From assembly GCA_022360315.1 (NCBI GenBank), contig JAKSDA010000397.1, forward strand, positions 62,001 through 126,000: DNA of 64,000 nt. The letters are read 5' to 3'. Positions 9,396 through 18,026 of the stretch are shown one piece after another. Below the pieces are notes generated by a model. It saw nothing but the letters and a program-made list of their open reading frames with translations. It had not been told where the DNA came from and searched no databases. Numbering within the stretch: the first letter of the stretch is position 1; the number at the start of each line of letters is the position of its first letter. Made by a program: the position numbers and the translations under genes. The DNA is from Pseudomonadota bacterium (lineage in GTDB: Bacteria > Myxococcota_A > Polyangia > Haliangiales > Haliangiaceae).

Positions 9396-10161
9396 CGGGA
9401 GACTGGTAGCGCATCCGGTCATCCACGCGCGTCGAGCGGCCACACGGCCGTCGGCGATAAAACGGCCGATAGCGGCCGCCCATAAGCGGATAAGCGTCGG
9501 AGCTGTCCTTTTCACTGTGGGGTTATTGCCTGTGGCGGCCTGCTCCAGTGGGATGGGCCAGGGAGGCGACGACACGGTTCGATCGCGAGCTCGGACGAGT
9601 CGGGCCAGGGCCGATCGCATGGCCGGCCGCCCGGCTGGCCAGGACAGCGGTACAAGCGCGAGCAACAGGCAGCGGCCATACGGTTGGGCTGCGTATCCCG
9701 ACCGTCGAATTACCGGAGTTGCCGGCCTGGGACCGGCGCCCGACGCTGCGGTGGTCGATCACGAGGGCCGTCCAGTTCGACTGGCTTCGCTGTGGGCCGC
9801 GCACAATGTGGCCCTGGTGTTTTACCGCGGTCACTGGTGAGCTGATTGTCGGGACCAGCTCGGTGAGCTGCAGCGGCGTCTCGACGACTTGAACGCAGTC
9901 GATCTCGCGGTGGTCCCGATCAGCGTGGATGCACCGGAGAAAAACCGCGCGTTGCGGGCACGCCTGGGATTGACCTTTGCGGTGTACAGCGACGGGGACG
10001 GCACAGCGAGCCGAGCCTGGGGTGTCTTTGACCCGCATACCGAGATCTCGCTCGCAGCAACCTTCGTGGTGGCCAGAGGAGGCCACATCGTCTTTCGCTA
10101 TATCGGCGACAGCAAAACCGATCGTCCGGACGTCGACCGCCTGATTCAGTCGGTTCCATAG
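9376..10161 (+). CDS. Peroxiredoxin-like selenoprotein with in-frame TGA (Sec), putative lipoprotein
   Basis: One frame runs from about 9376 to TAG 10159-10161, broken only by TGA at 9838-9840. Reading TGA as selenocysteine gives FYRGHWUADCRDQLGELQ, where AhpC/TSA-like redoxins have a W-C-P-x-C or W-C-x-x-C active site. Sec therefore replaces the catalytic Cys and leaves a UxxC pair. The coding frame continues with typical redoxin sequence on both sides: DAAVVDHEGRPVRLASLW before, and VVPISVDAPEKNRALRARLG and AATFVVARGGHIVFRYIG after. A SECIS-like hairpin follows the TGA immediately. The N-terminal part contains ISVGAVLFTVGLLPVAAC, a lipoprotein signal with lipobox VAAC, so the enzyme is probably exported and lipid-anchored. 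The start is uncertain: GTG 9376 or GTG 9280 are possible, neither with a good ribosome-binding site. Likely role: reduction of peroxides or disulfides at the envelope. The alternative is a pseudogene with a stop exactly at the active-site codon, which is less likely. Confidence 0.85.
9838..9885 (+). promoter_or_regulatory. UGA-Sec codon and bacterial SECIS-like hairpin
   Basis: The TGA at 9838-9840 is followed by an upper stem 9856-9861 (CAGCTC) with 9865-9870 (GAGCTG) closing a GGT loop at 9862-9864. Below it an 8-bp stem 9848-9855 with 9878-9885 forms with one G-U pair, leaving a 7-base bulge at 9871-9877. The apical loop begins 22 bases after the TGA and starts with G. That agrees with the known bacterial SECIS rule (a hairpin just downstream of UGA, a short loop with an early G), which recruits SelB and Sec-tRNA. 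No selA, selB, selC or selD is in the window. Confidence 0.8.
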
Positions 10162-10168
10162 TCCATAC

Positions 10169-11746
10169 TCAGCCGGGCGCGGGGGCCGGGGTCGGATTCT
10201 TCGAGCCCCGGCGCAAGGCGGCGATTGCTTTGAGATCCCTCATGGTCAGTTCGCGGGTCACGACCAGCACAGCGAGAAAGGCCACAGCCACGAGAGCGGC
10301 TTCGACCACGGTCAGAATTGGGCTGGTAAACGGAATCGCCCGGCCCAGGGCGATCGCGGCAGCACCGGCCAAACATGTACGCAGCACTGCGGCAACCGGA
10401 ACGAACGCGCCCAGGGCGCGCCGCATGAGCGCGCCGCCGACCAGCATACCGACCAGCATGGCAATGGCGGTCACCGCGCCGCAGGCCAGGAGGGCATCGG
10501 GACCGGGCTCGAAGCGCGGGATGACGAGATAATTGCCCAGTGCGGCGCACAACACGGTGATGCCAGCCGTGAGGATTGCCTCGCGGGTCTTTCCGGCTCC
10601 GTTCAAAATGGCGCCGATGATCGCGAAGAGCGAAAACGCCACATTGCCCAGGGCCAGCGCGACCAGTGCGCGTGCCGCGTTGTCGGCATAGGCGACCTTG
10701 AACGGCAAATCGAGGATGGCATGCGGGTTGGCGACAAAGACCACCGCAAATGTGCCGGCAAAGATCAGCGAATATCGGGTCGTGGTGCGAATATAGCGGA
10801 TGGTGGTGGCCCGCTCGTTGTCGAATGTAGCGCGGGATATCAGGGGAAAGATGACAAAGGTGGCGGCGATGATGGCCTGATACGAGAGCCGGGCGAATTG
10901 TTGGGCGGCCCCGTAGTAGCCAACTGCGGCGTCAGCTGCAGTCGCGGCCTGGTCGATCGACATGCCGCGATCGAGGTATGCCCCGGCGGTGAGTCGCTTG
11001 AGGAGCAAAATGTCGATCTGCATGACCAGGTTGAGCAGGGCCAGATATACCGCCACGTTGACGAAAAACGCCACCATCGGCACGATGGGCTGCTCGGCCT
11101 CTCTGGCCTTTTTGTCGGGCAGACCGATGATCGCGACCGAGAGCAACAAGATGCAAGCCACGGCGGCCACCCAGCCGCTGATCGCGCCGTATACGCCCAG
11201 GCCCGCAGCTGCTAGGCCGACGATGCCGGCTGCTCGCATGGTGGCAAACGAAATGTCGAGCCCGGCCTGTTTGTGGAATGAGCGCAGTCCGTTGACCGTG
11301 CCGATCAGCACGGCGTAGAACGAGTAGCCGGCCACGATGAACCCGGCCAGTGCGATCGGACCTACCTTGGACGTGTCTTTGAGAAACCACCCCATGGCCG
11401 GCGCGAGCACAGCTGCAAAGGTGACCGCGATGGGCAGGCCGAATCGCAGATGCATGCGGAACCCGGCGTGTTGGAGTATACGGGCCCGCTCGCGCACCTG
11501 AGCGGTGAATCGGGACACTGCCTGGATGGTCCCGGTGACCATCACATTATTGACAATCGAGGCGATTCCGGCGACGAGAAGATAGGCGCCGTAGGTGGCC
11601 TCGTCGAAGATTCGCGGCAGGGAAAACACGATCACCGCGCCGGCCAGCATGAAGTAGACTTTCGCGCCCGCAATGAGAAAGACGCCGCGACCGGCGTCTT
11701 TGACTTCGTCTGTGACGTCGTGTTTGGCTGGCTGAGAACTCACCAT
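10169..11746 (-). CDS. MOP-superfamily flippase / polysaccharide export protein (Wzx-like)
   Basis: The 525-residue product is a polytopic membrane protein with about 12-14 hydrophobic helices. The N-terminal helix pair (GVFLIAGAKVYFMLAGAVIV, then FDEATYGAYLLVAGIASIV) is the typical start of Wzx/RfbX-like flippases, in which YGAYLLV follows the first loop. Such proteins move lipid-linked oligosaccharides or related lipids across the inner membrane. The C-terminal tail is cytoplasmic and basic. It lies 59 bases downstream of btuF on the same strand, so it may be read through from the B12 operon, but it has no obvious link to cobalamin. No glycosyltransferase or polymerase gene is nearby to name the substrate. 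Its 3' end faces the selenoprotein gene with 7 bases between. Confidence 0.8.
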   Translation of the reverse strand: MVSSQPAKHDVTDEVKDAGRGVFLIAGAKVYFMLAGAVIVFSLPRIFDEATYGAYLLVAGIASIVNNVMVTGTIQAVSRFTAQVRERARILQHAGFRMHLRFGLPIAVTFAAVLAPAMGWFLKDTSKVGPIALAGFIVAGYSFYAVLIGTVNGLRSFHKQAGLDISFATMRAAGIVGLAAAGLGVYGAISGWVAAVACILLLSVAIIGLPDKKAREAEQPIVPMVAFFVNVAVYLALLNLVMQIDILLLKRLTAGAYLDRGMSIDQAATAADAAVGYYGAAQQFARLSYQAIIAATFVIFPLISRATFDNERATTIRYIRTTTRYSLIFAGTFAVVFVANPHAILDLPFKVAYADNAARALVALALGNVAFSLFAIIGAILNGAGKTREAILTAGITVLCAALGNYLVIPRFEPGPDALLACGAVTAIAMLVGMLVGGALMRRALGAFVPVAAVLRTCLAGAAAIALGRAIPFTSPILTVVEAALVAVAFLAVLVVTRELTMRDLKAIAALRRGSKNPTPAPAPG

Positions 11747-11805
11747 TCAAAGCTGGATTATTCACTACATTCGCGGCAATGCGGGCTCACCTGGCGAGTT
11801 TCTGC

Positions 11806-12786
11806 TCATTCATTGAATGGGTATAGTTCCCTGCGAATGGCTTCGGCGGTGTCGAGCATACCCGGGCCGGGATCGCCGACGAGGCCCGGCGGCAACTCGA
11901 CGATGCCGCGGCGGTCGTGGCGACATGGGCGCAGCTGATCCAGGCCCGGATGCCGGCACAGTACTGCCCCCATGCCCAGTTTGGTCACGATGACGTCCGG
12001 ATCGACTGCCAACACGTCTTCGCCGCTGTACTGCGGCCAGCCGTGAAACCGCCCGGCCGCGGCGTCGAGTAGTCCCGCGTGGGTAAGCACGTCGCCGTAG
12101 CTGGTACCGGCGGTGCCGCCCAGCATGCGATCGCCGTAGATGCTGATATACATGCCGCGCTTGCGCAGCTCGATCGGGATGTCGGCTGCAACGCCGCGCA
12201 TGCGGGCGACAAACGCTTCGGCGTAGCGCCGGGCCTGGTCGGGATGACCAACCAGTGCGCCGACAGCATGGATGTTGGGTATCAACGTGGCCAGGCCGAG
12301 CATCTGGCCCAGGTCGAACACGTCGAGACCGGCGTCGCGCAGCCGCGCCACCCGGTCGAGCGAGGCGATCGAGTTGACCAGGACGAGGTCGGGATGCAAG
12401 GACAGAATTGCCTCGACATCCTCGATCGATTCGATGGTCGGCTTGCCGGCGTAGCGATGCGAATCCGGGGCGCGGTCAAGACCGTAGCGCACGATACCGG
12501 CGATCCGATCGGGTTCGCACAGTTCGTAGAGGAGTGCCCGCGCCACCGTGCTGCCGGCCACGATGCGCCGGTAATGGCGAAGCGGAACGGTGTGACCACG
12601 GGCGTCGACCAAACCGCGTCCGCCTGTGGCCAAGGTACGGAAACGCAGCGGTGGGCGCGCATCTGCACCCCCCTCCTGCCGATCGCGCGGCGACCGATGG
12701 TCTGCCGGTCGGTAGCCCATGGCGACAGCAGCCAATCCGAGCGCGAGGGCGACACCAAGAGCATTGAGCGCACTGGTGCGAGTCAC
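11806..12786 (-). CDS. btuF: Periplasmic cobalamin-binding protein of ABC transporter (BtuF-like)
   Basis: This substrate-binding protein (about 326 residues) delivers the ligand to BtuCD. I choose GTG 12786 as start because it overlaps the btuD stop as GTGA. It gives an N-terminal hydrophobic segment (ALNALGVALALGLAAVAMG) fitting a signal peptide or anchor, although no clean signal peptidase site or lipobox is seen. The longer open frame up to 13092 only shadows btuD. The body matches the helical-backbone cluster: ERIAGIVR-like PDRIAGIVRYGLD, SIEDVEAILSLHPDLVLVNS and YSGEDVLAVDPDVIVTK. The cobalamin assignment rests on the operon and the upstream B12 riboswitch; by sequence alone it could equally be a haem or siderophore-binding protein. 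Confidence 0.85.
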   Translation of the reverse strand: MTRTSALNALGVALALGLAAVAMGYRPADHRSPRDRQEGGADARPPLRFRTLATGGRGLVDARGHTVPLRHYRRIVAGSTVARALLYELCEPDRIAGIVRYGLDRAPDSHRYAGKPTIESIEDVEAILSLHPDLVLVNSIASLDRVARLRDAGLDVFDLGQMLGLATLIPNIHAVGALVGHPDQARRYAEAFVARMRGVAADIPIELRKRGMYISIYGDRMLGGTAGTSYGDVLTHAGLLDAAAGRFHGWPQYSGEDVLAVDPDVIVTKLGMGAVLCRHPGLDQLRPCRHDRRGIVELPPGLVGDPGPGMLDTAEAIRRELYPFNE

Positions 12787-13553
12787 GAGGTCACTCCTTG
12801 CCGCAGCCGAAAGCCAATACCCCCGGCCTCGATCATGTCGACGCCCCATACTCGGTCGACCAGGTCCGCACTCAACGTGGCAGCGGCAGGCCCGTGCGCG
12901 ACAGTGGATCCGCCGGCCAGCACCACAGCGTCGTCGGTGTGCTGCCGGGCATCGTCGATCTCGTGCAGCACGCACACGACCGCGCGCCCGTCGCTGGCCA
13001 GCCGGCGCAAGAGATCGAGGATATGCAGTCGGTGGGCCACGTCGAGCGACGATGTTGGCTCGTCGAGGAGAAGGATGCGAGCCCCGGTGCACACAGCTCG
13101 CGCGATCAACACCAGCCGCTGCTCACCGCCGGACAGGGAGGGAAATGTCCGTTCGGCCCAGGCTTCTACCCCCGCGGTGCGCATGGCCGCCGAGACTCTT
13201 CGGCGATCCCCGGCGTCGAGCCGGGCGAGACTCGATCGATGGGCAAACCGTCCCTGCGCGACCACGTCGCGTACAGCCAGAGTCGCGCTCAGCTGGGTTT
13301 GCTGCGGTACGTAGGCCAGGCGTTGCGCGCGCTGGCGCGCGCTGAGGTCGCCGAGCGTCCAGCCGAAAATGCGAATGGTGCCGGTACTCGGCACAAGGCC
13401 GAGCAAGGCCTTCAAAAGGGTGGTCTTGCCGGCACCGTTGGGTCCGAGAATCGCCGTGACACGCCCGCCCGCCGCGTCCACATCGACCCCGCGCACGATC
13501 CGGCGGCCGCCCCGCTCCACGCATACGCCGCGGGCGTGCAGGGCATCATGCAC
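12783..13553 (-). CDS. btuD: ABC transporter ATP-binding protein (BtuD-like)
   Basis: This 256-residue ATPase would power vitamin B12 import. The motifs appear in order: Walker A LGPNGAGKTTLLK at about residue 36, Q-loop AYVPQQTQLS, signature SLSGGEQRLVLIARAV, Walker B ILLLDEPTSSLDVAH and the switch His in CVLHEIDDA. Length and motifs are those of the FecE/HmuV/BtuD group. It overlaps the permease gene by 8 bases at its 5' end and the binding-protein gene by 4 bases at its 3' end, so permease, ATPase and binding protein are tightly coupled. The ligand is inferred from the riboswitch at the head of the operon. Confidence 0.92.
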   Translation of the reverse strand: MHDALHARGVCVERGGRRIVRGVDVDAAGGRVTAILGPNGAGKTTLLKALLGLVPSTGTIRIFGWTLGDLSARQRAQRLAYVPQQTQLSATLAVRDVVAQGRFAHRSSLARLDAGDRRRVSAAMRTAGVEAWAERTFPSLSGGEQRLVLIARAVCTGARILLLDEPTSSLDVAHRLHILDLLRRLASDGRAVVCVLHEIDDARQHTDDAVVLAGGSTVAHGPAAATLSADLVDRVWGVDMIEAGGIGFRLRQGVTS

Positions 13554-14565
13554 GGCCCCCCCCCCACAGATGCGAGCGCGCGAGCATGATCAGAAACATC
13601 GGTGCGCCGATGAGACCGGTAACCACACCGAGCGGCAACTCACCATGAGCCGGTACCATCCGCGCCGCAACATCGCAGAGGACGAGAAATACCCCGCCGG
13701 CCAGGGCCGAGGCCGGCACCAGAGCGCGGTGTCCGACACCGACCAGCGCGCGCATGGCGTTCGGTACGACGAGCCCGACAAAGCCGATATTACCGCCCAC
13801 CGCGACAGCTCCGGCGCTGAGCAATGCGGTCCACACCACGCACCAACGGCGTACTACACGGGTGTCCACGCCGAGCGACTCGGCTTCCTCTTGGCCGGAC
13901 AGCATCACATCCAGAGGTCGTGCCCAGGCCCAGGCGGCCACTGCGCCGATACCCGCGATCGCCCACACCACGGCGACCTGCCGCGGTCCAGCACCGGCCA
14001 CGCCGCCCACGGTAAAGGCGAGCATCGCGCGGCCGAGTTCCCATGATTTCTGGCCAACTGTGGTCAGAAATGCGCCGATACTCACGCACAGCGACGACAG
14101 CAGAAACCCACAGAGCAAGAGCACCAGGAGATCCCGAGTGCCGCGAACGATGGTCAAGAGGACCACGAGCGCAAGGAGCGCGCCAGCCATGCAGCCGAGT
14201 GGCAAAAACATCTCGGGTGCGATCGCGGTGCCGAGCCCGGCGCCGAGAGTGGCAACCAAGAGCATGGCCAGCTGTCCGCCCAGGCTTGCCCCTGCCGTGG
14301 CGCCGAGTACCGATGGACTGGCAAGTGGATTGCGAAACAGTCCCTGCACCAACACGCCGCCCACGGCAAGCGCGGCTCCAGTGCCAAACGCCACTGCGGC
14401 CCGGTACAGGCGCAAGCGCAAAAGAGTCTCGCGCAGCGCCGGATCGCCGAGATCGCCGCGGCCGAGTAACAAGCCCAGAGCAACCGCAATCGCGGTTGCC
14501 AGCGCGCCAGCCGCGAACGCGACCGCGAGCGGTATCCGCCGAGTGCCTGCAGCAGCGTGGTGCAC
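13546..14565 (-). CDS. btuC: FecCD-family ABC permease (BtuC-like)
   Basis: The 339-residue product is a FecCD/BtuC-type inner-membrane permease with about ten hydrophobic helices. The family signature is clear: LRLYRAAVAFGTGAALAVGG, then FRNPLASPSVLGATAGASLG, which contains the N-P-L-A-x-P-x-x-L-G motif. The C-terminal GFVGLVVPNAMRALVGVGHR contains the G-L-x-x-P motif where the ATPase docks. The start is GTG 14565; no strong ribosome-binding site is seen, and 132 bases separate it from the upstream gene. It overlaps btuD by 8 bases. With BtuB, BtuF and BtuD it would complete a B12 uptake route from outer membrane to cytoplasm. Confidence 0.92.
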   Translation of the reverse strand: MHHAAAGTRRIPLAVAFAAGALATAIAVALGLLLGRGDLGDPALRETLLRLRLYRAAVAFGTGAALAVGGVLVQGLFRNPLASPSVLGATAGASLGGQLAMLLVATLGAGLGTAIAPEMFLPLGCMAGALLALVVLLTIVRGTRDLLVLLLCGFLLSSLCVSIGAFLTTVGQKSWELGRAMLAFTVGGVAGAGPRQVAVVWAIAGIGAVAAWAWARPLDVMLSGQEEAESLGVDTRVVRRWCVVWTALLSAGAVAVGGNIGFVGLVVPNAMRALVGVGHRALVPASALAGGVFLVLCDVAARMVPAHGELPLGVVTGLIGAPMFLIMLARSHLWGGGRA

Positions 14566-14697
14566 GTCTGTACCCGGTTATTGCCGGCTCGCTCCATCGG
14601 CCGGATGTCCCGGCACAGCACGCGTGGCCGATTGCATGCCGAGCGAAGCGGCCGCGCGGCCGGATGTTCGATCGCTCGCCGATTCGCGCGCCACCGG

Positions 14698-15330
14698 TCA
14701 GACGACCTCCGGGATCGGCTGGGGCTCGGTCTCGCCGAGATAGCGCGCGCGCAGCTGATTCCACAGGGCGAGCCGCGACCAGTCCGGTTCGCGCATCGGC
14801 TTGAGGCGATCGTCGAGAAATGGGCTGGGTAGATACAGGGTGATCATCTGCTCCTCGGCGCCGTTCCAGAGCAGAATCCCCCACGACCCGGGCACGCATC
14901 CGTCCGCACTGAAACGGCGGTAAAACGCCGCTCGCGCGCATTGCCGATGGCGCGCCAGTTCGCTCGAGGTCTCCGTTTGCAGGCCCTGATGGGAGCCGAT
15001 ACACAGGTGGAAATGGGCCGGTCCGTCGCCGAGCGATACGGTGAGATAACCGTCGAGCAGAGAAAATAGCCGGGGCGGCCCGTCCAGTTCGAGTTCGAAC
15101 ACCGCCCCCTGGATACAGGGGCCAAACCGCGCCTGGCGCCAGTTTTCGACCAGCACGTCGTACAAGAGCGAGAGCAGGGTGCCGCGCTCTTCGATCGAGG
15201 CGTCGCGGATGTGCTCGAGGCGCACGACTTTGTTGTGGCGAAGCGGCATGGCGGCGGGCCGGATCGGGATGTCGGTGAGTTCTAGTTGGGCGCCGTCCGG
15301 TTCGGTAACGGTCTCGGTTGGTGCATGCAT
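14698..15330 (-). CDS. Uncharacterised protein encoded in cobalamin operon
   Basis: This 210-residue protein lies between btuB (18-base gap) and btuC. It has no signal peptide or membrane segment and should be cytoplasmic. Features are AHFHLCIGSHQG near residue 107, a His/Cys-bearing strand, ELARHRQCARAAFYRRF after it and a C-terminal EPDWSRLALWNQLRARYLG. I recognise this as a conserved type of protein found beside TonB-receptor and corrinoid or metal uptake genes (I believe a DUF7676-like family, from memory), but know no biochemical function. The two His and two Cys at the centre could bind a metal or the cobalt ligand (inference). Its position suggests a role in handling or modifying imported corrinoid. 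Confidence 0.75.
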   Translation of the reverse strand: MHAPTETVTEPDGAQLELTDIPIRPAAMPLRHNKVVRLEHIRDASIEERGTLLSLLYDVLVENWRQARFGPCIQGAVFELELDGPPRLFSLLDGYLTVSLGDGPAHFHLCIGSHQGLQTETSSELARHRQCARAAFYRRFSADGCVPGSWGILLWNGAEEQMITLYLPSPFLDDRLKPMREPDWSRLALWNQLRARYLGETEPQPIPEVV

Positions 15331-15348
15331 GGCAGTTCCTCTCGCCGG

Positions 15349-17469
15349 TCAGAGCTCGAGCGCATATCGCGCAAAGACCACCCGTCCCATCAGTGGAAAA
15401 CCCAGTTTTTCGTAATACAGTTTGTCAAATAGGTTGTTCAGTTCGAGTGTGACGAGGTGACGGGCGGCCGGCCGCAGGTTGACGACCAGATCGACGATCG
15501 TAAAGCTCGGGTATTCCACCTCAGGATAACCGGGTGCATTCCAGTCGGTGTCCTTCACCTCACCGCGATGGCGCGCCAGCAAACGGGCGTTCCAGCGCGT
15601 CTGATCGTCGACTTCCAGACCGTAGTTGACCTTGAGGTCGGCGACATTGTGAATATCTTGTGTGGCAAACGACGACGTCTCTTGCGCGCGCAGGACATGG
15701 GTCCACCCGGCGAAACCGCGCACCCGGTAGCGCCATCCTGCCAGCGCCCCGACATCGAGCGACAGCTCGCCTTCCCAGCCCTGGATCTCTGCCTCGCCAA
15801 AATTGACATAGGTCGTCTCGGTATCGCTCACCCCCTGGCTCTCGATCTTGTTGCGCACACGGGTGATGAATACGGTGAGGTCAGCAGCCAGACCGAGGTC
15901 GTCGCGAGTGAAAGCGATCCCGCCGTCCCAGGTCCAGCTGCGCTCCGGGTCGAGATCCGGGTTGCCCCGGGTCGTCATGGTCACGCCGTCGATGTTGCGT
16001 TCGGCATAGCCGGCCATCTGCGCCGGTTGGGGGGGGACGAATGCCATGCCGAAGCTGGTATGGGGGCGCACTCCGCGCACGATCTCCGCGCTCACGCCGG
16101 CCGACGGATTGATGGTCCAGAACCGCGCCGTGTCGGGGGTAAAATCGGTCTTGAATGGAGTGGCCAGGGTTGTTTGCGTGATGTGATCGAACCGGGCACC
16201 AGCGGTCAGTACCAGGCGTCCAGCAAAGAGCTCTCCGCGCCCCTGCCCGTAGACGCCGACCGTGGTGCGATTGGCATCGGGGCTAAACGGCGCCGTGCGG
16301 TCGCCCTCAGGGGTAAACGAGCGGCTGCGGTCGTGCACTCGCTCGACGTCGATCCCGGTCACCACAGTTGGCGTGAGCGACAGTCGCGGTATGTCGAGGC
16401 GTCCGACATAGCGGCCCTGGGTGCCGAGCCAGGTGGAGTCCTGTTCGAAACTCTTGTGGGCCGGCTGGCCGTCAAACTCGTTGCGGTACGACGTGGTGTC
16501 GCCGGCACCAAACGCAGTGACAAACACCGAGTGCCGTCCGAGACGACCTTCGGCTTGCACACTGCCACCAAACCGACCGAGGTCTTTTTCACCCTGTAGG
16601 CTGTCGCCGTAAAAAATGTCGCCAGGGGTCTGAATACCGCGGCCGAGACTGTAGTCGGCCGATGCATCGACACGCCAGACTCGACTGAGATCGAACCCGA
16701 CCCGGCCGCGACCGTGGTACTTCTGATACTCGGTGTGCGCTCGTTCGGTGCCGTCGCCGAGCGGCATATCGTCGGACTGAATATCGAGTCCGGCACCGAC
16801 ATCGAAATCCAGCCAATCGGTGGCACGGCCGCCGTATGCCGAAGATGCCTGCCAGGTCTGCGAGCTGCCGGCACCGATGCTGACCCGACCGCCCGGCTCT
16901 CCGGTGCCACGCCGGCGCACCACGTTGACCACCCCACCCATGGCCTCGCCGCCGTACAGGGCCGACCCCGGGCCCTTGAGCAGCTCGATGCGCTCGACAT
17001 CATCCAGCGGGATGGTAGCCAAATTGGACGTACCGGCCGGCCGGCCGTCGATGAGCAACAGAATATGCTTGTTGGTTCCGCCAAGTTCGGGGCGAAACCC
17101 GCGAATGCCGACCCCTGATAACGCGCCTGGATACTGCACAACGTCGACGCTGGCACTCTTTTTGAGCGCATCGGTGGCATCGACTCCGACCGTGCGGTCG
17201 AGATCGTCGCGGCCGATCACGGTCACCCGCTGGGGCGTGCGCTCGCGAAGCGCAGGAGCCCGACCGATGACGACAATGGTCTCGCCCTCTCGGTCTATCT
17301 GTGCCCTCTCGGTCTCTGCCCCTCCGTCCTCTTGGGTGGACAGAGGTGAAGTCGCGTCGAGGCCGTTTCGGTCGCTCGCGTCACGGTTGGCCTCCTCGGC
17401 CCAGGCCGCTGTCGACAACGACAGAGCCGCCGCGACTGCGGTGATTGTGTATCGGTAGCCTGTGCGCAT
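15349..17469 (-). CDS. btuB: TonB-dependent cobalamin receptor (BtuB-like)
   Basis: This is the outer-membrane receptor that takes up B12 with TonB energy. The start is ATG 17469: AAGGAGGG lies 6 bases upstream, and MRTGYRYTITAVAAALSLSTAAWA is a clean signal peptide. The open frame up to 17691 runs into the riboswitch and is not used. A TonB-box-like ETIVVIG follows the signal sequence. The plug domain then has GVGIRGFRPE, ILLLIDGRP and ELLKGPGSALYGGEAMGG, and a 22-strand-type barrel ends in ARYALEL with an aromatic/Leu terminus. The length, about 706 residues, is slightly above E. coli BtuB. The cobalamin assignment comes from the riboswitch directly upstream. Confidence 0.93.
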   Translation of the reverse strand: MRTGYRYTITAVAAALSLSTAAWAEEANRDASDRNGLDATSPLSTQEDGGAETERAQIDREGETIVVIGRAPALRERTPQRVTVIGRDDLDRTVGVDATDALKKSASVDVVQYPGALSGVGIRGFRPELGGTNKHILLLIDGRPAGTSNLATIPLDDVERIELLKGPGSALYGGEAMGGVVNVVRRRGTGEPGGRVSIGAGSSQTWQASSAYGGRATDWLDFDVGAGLDIQSDDMPLGDGTERAHTEYQKYHGRGRVGFDLSRVWRVDASADYSLGRGIQTPGDIFYGDSLQGEKDLGRFGGSVQAEGRLGRHSVFVTAFGAGDTTSYRNEFDGQPAHKSFEQDSTWLGTQGRYVGRLDIPRLSLTPTVVTGIDVERVHDRSRSFTPEGDRTAPFSPDANRTTVGVYGQGRGELFAGRLVLTAGARFDHITQTTLATPFKTDFTPDTARFWTINPSAGVSAEIVRGVRPHTSFGMAFVPPQPAQMAGYAERNIDGVTMTTRGNPDLDPERSWTWDGGIAFTRDDLGLAADLTVFITRVRNKIESQGVSDTETTYVNFGEAEIQGWEGELSLDVGALAGWRYRVRGFAGWTHVLRAQETSSFATQDIHNVADLKVNYGLEVDDQTRWNARLLARHRGEVKDTDWNAPGYPEVEYPSFTIVDLVVNLRPAARHLVTLELNNLFDKLYYEKLGFPLMGRVVFARYALEL

Positions 17470-17580
17470 CAAAGCCCTCCTTCCGCACATGGTGAAGAGG
17501 GCTCCGCGCAGCATCAGCAATGCCACCACCGCGCGATCGGCCTCTCCGTAACACCCGCGGAGATGAACGTTGGCGTCACG

Positions 17581-17745
17581 GCAAGTAGGTTTCCTGGCTC
17601 GTGGGTCCAGAGAGTCCTGCTCTCGGCGCCGCTTCCGACCTTCCCAGCCGCATGGTGCGACAAGTGGCAATTCCGGCAAGAGACTTCCCACTTACAGTGG
17701 CGGGGACCGCGCCGGTCTTGCACCGGACTTCCCTGACCCTGTCGT
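17581..17745 (-). ncRNA. Cobalamin riboswitch
   Basis: Read on the minus strand this leader contains the conserved cobalamin-riboswitch blocks in order: GGGAAGTCCGGTGCAAG, CGGTCCCCGCCACTGTAA (the B12 box core), GGGAAGG, and near the 3' end GAGCCAGGAAACCTACTTG. It lies 112 bases upstream of the btuB start, with the ribosome-binding site downstream. Known members of this class bind adenosyl- or other cobalamins and shut expression off when the vitamin is abundant. Here it would control btuB and, if co-transcribed, the rest of the uptake operon. Whether control is by attenuation or by blocking the ribosome is not clear; I see no strong terminator between it and btuB. Confidence 0.95.
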
Positions 17746-17926
17746 GATCATATGTCGACGTCAGCAGCTTATAGCGAACCAGCGGTTGCAACGTCAAGCA
17801 ATGAGGTAGGCAAAGTGACAGCTCTTCGCTCGTCAATAAGAGCCGGTCCAAAAACGACTTGATCTCGCCGCAAAACTCGAACTCGTGCCGGTGGTCCGGC
17901 CAGACACCGGCCTTGCCCAGATAACG

Positions 17927-17955
17927 AAAGCCCGAGTGCGAAGCACTCGGGCTTT
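17927..17955. terminator. Strong hairpin terminator
   Basis: The 12-bp arms 17927-17938 and 17944-17955 pair perfectly around a 5-base loop (CGAAG), with AAAG at the left foot and CTTT at the right. It lies 72 bases past the stop of the metalloprotease gene on the minus strand and separates it from the cobalamin riboswitch transcript. The run of T is short. Confidence 0.75.
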
Positions 17956-18026
17956 CCACGGTCACGTTGTATCCCTACAACGCGATCATGTGTAGCTGGC
18001 TCGTCTGTTGGTATAGTTTTTCGGCT

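Noticed and set aside
9838..9840. TGA read as an ordinary disabling stop in a pseudogene
   Set aside because: The frame is otherwise intact, the TGA is exactly at the catalytic position and a SECIS-like hairpin follows. A random nonsense change would rarely meet all three.
12787..13092. N-terminal extension of the btuF frame up to 13092
   Set aside because: This part overlaps btuD completely and has no signal peptide. GTG 12786 with a GTGA overlap is the sensible start.
17470..17691. N-terminal extension of the btuB frame into the leader
   Set aside because: It runs through the cobalamin riboswitch, while ATG 17469 has a strong ribosome-binding site and a signal peptide.
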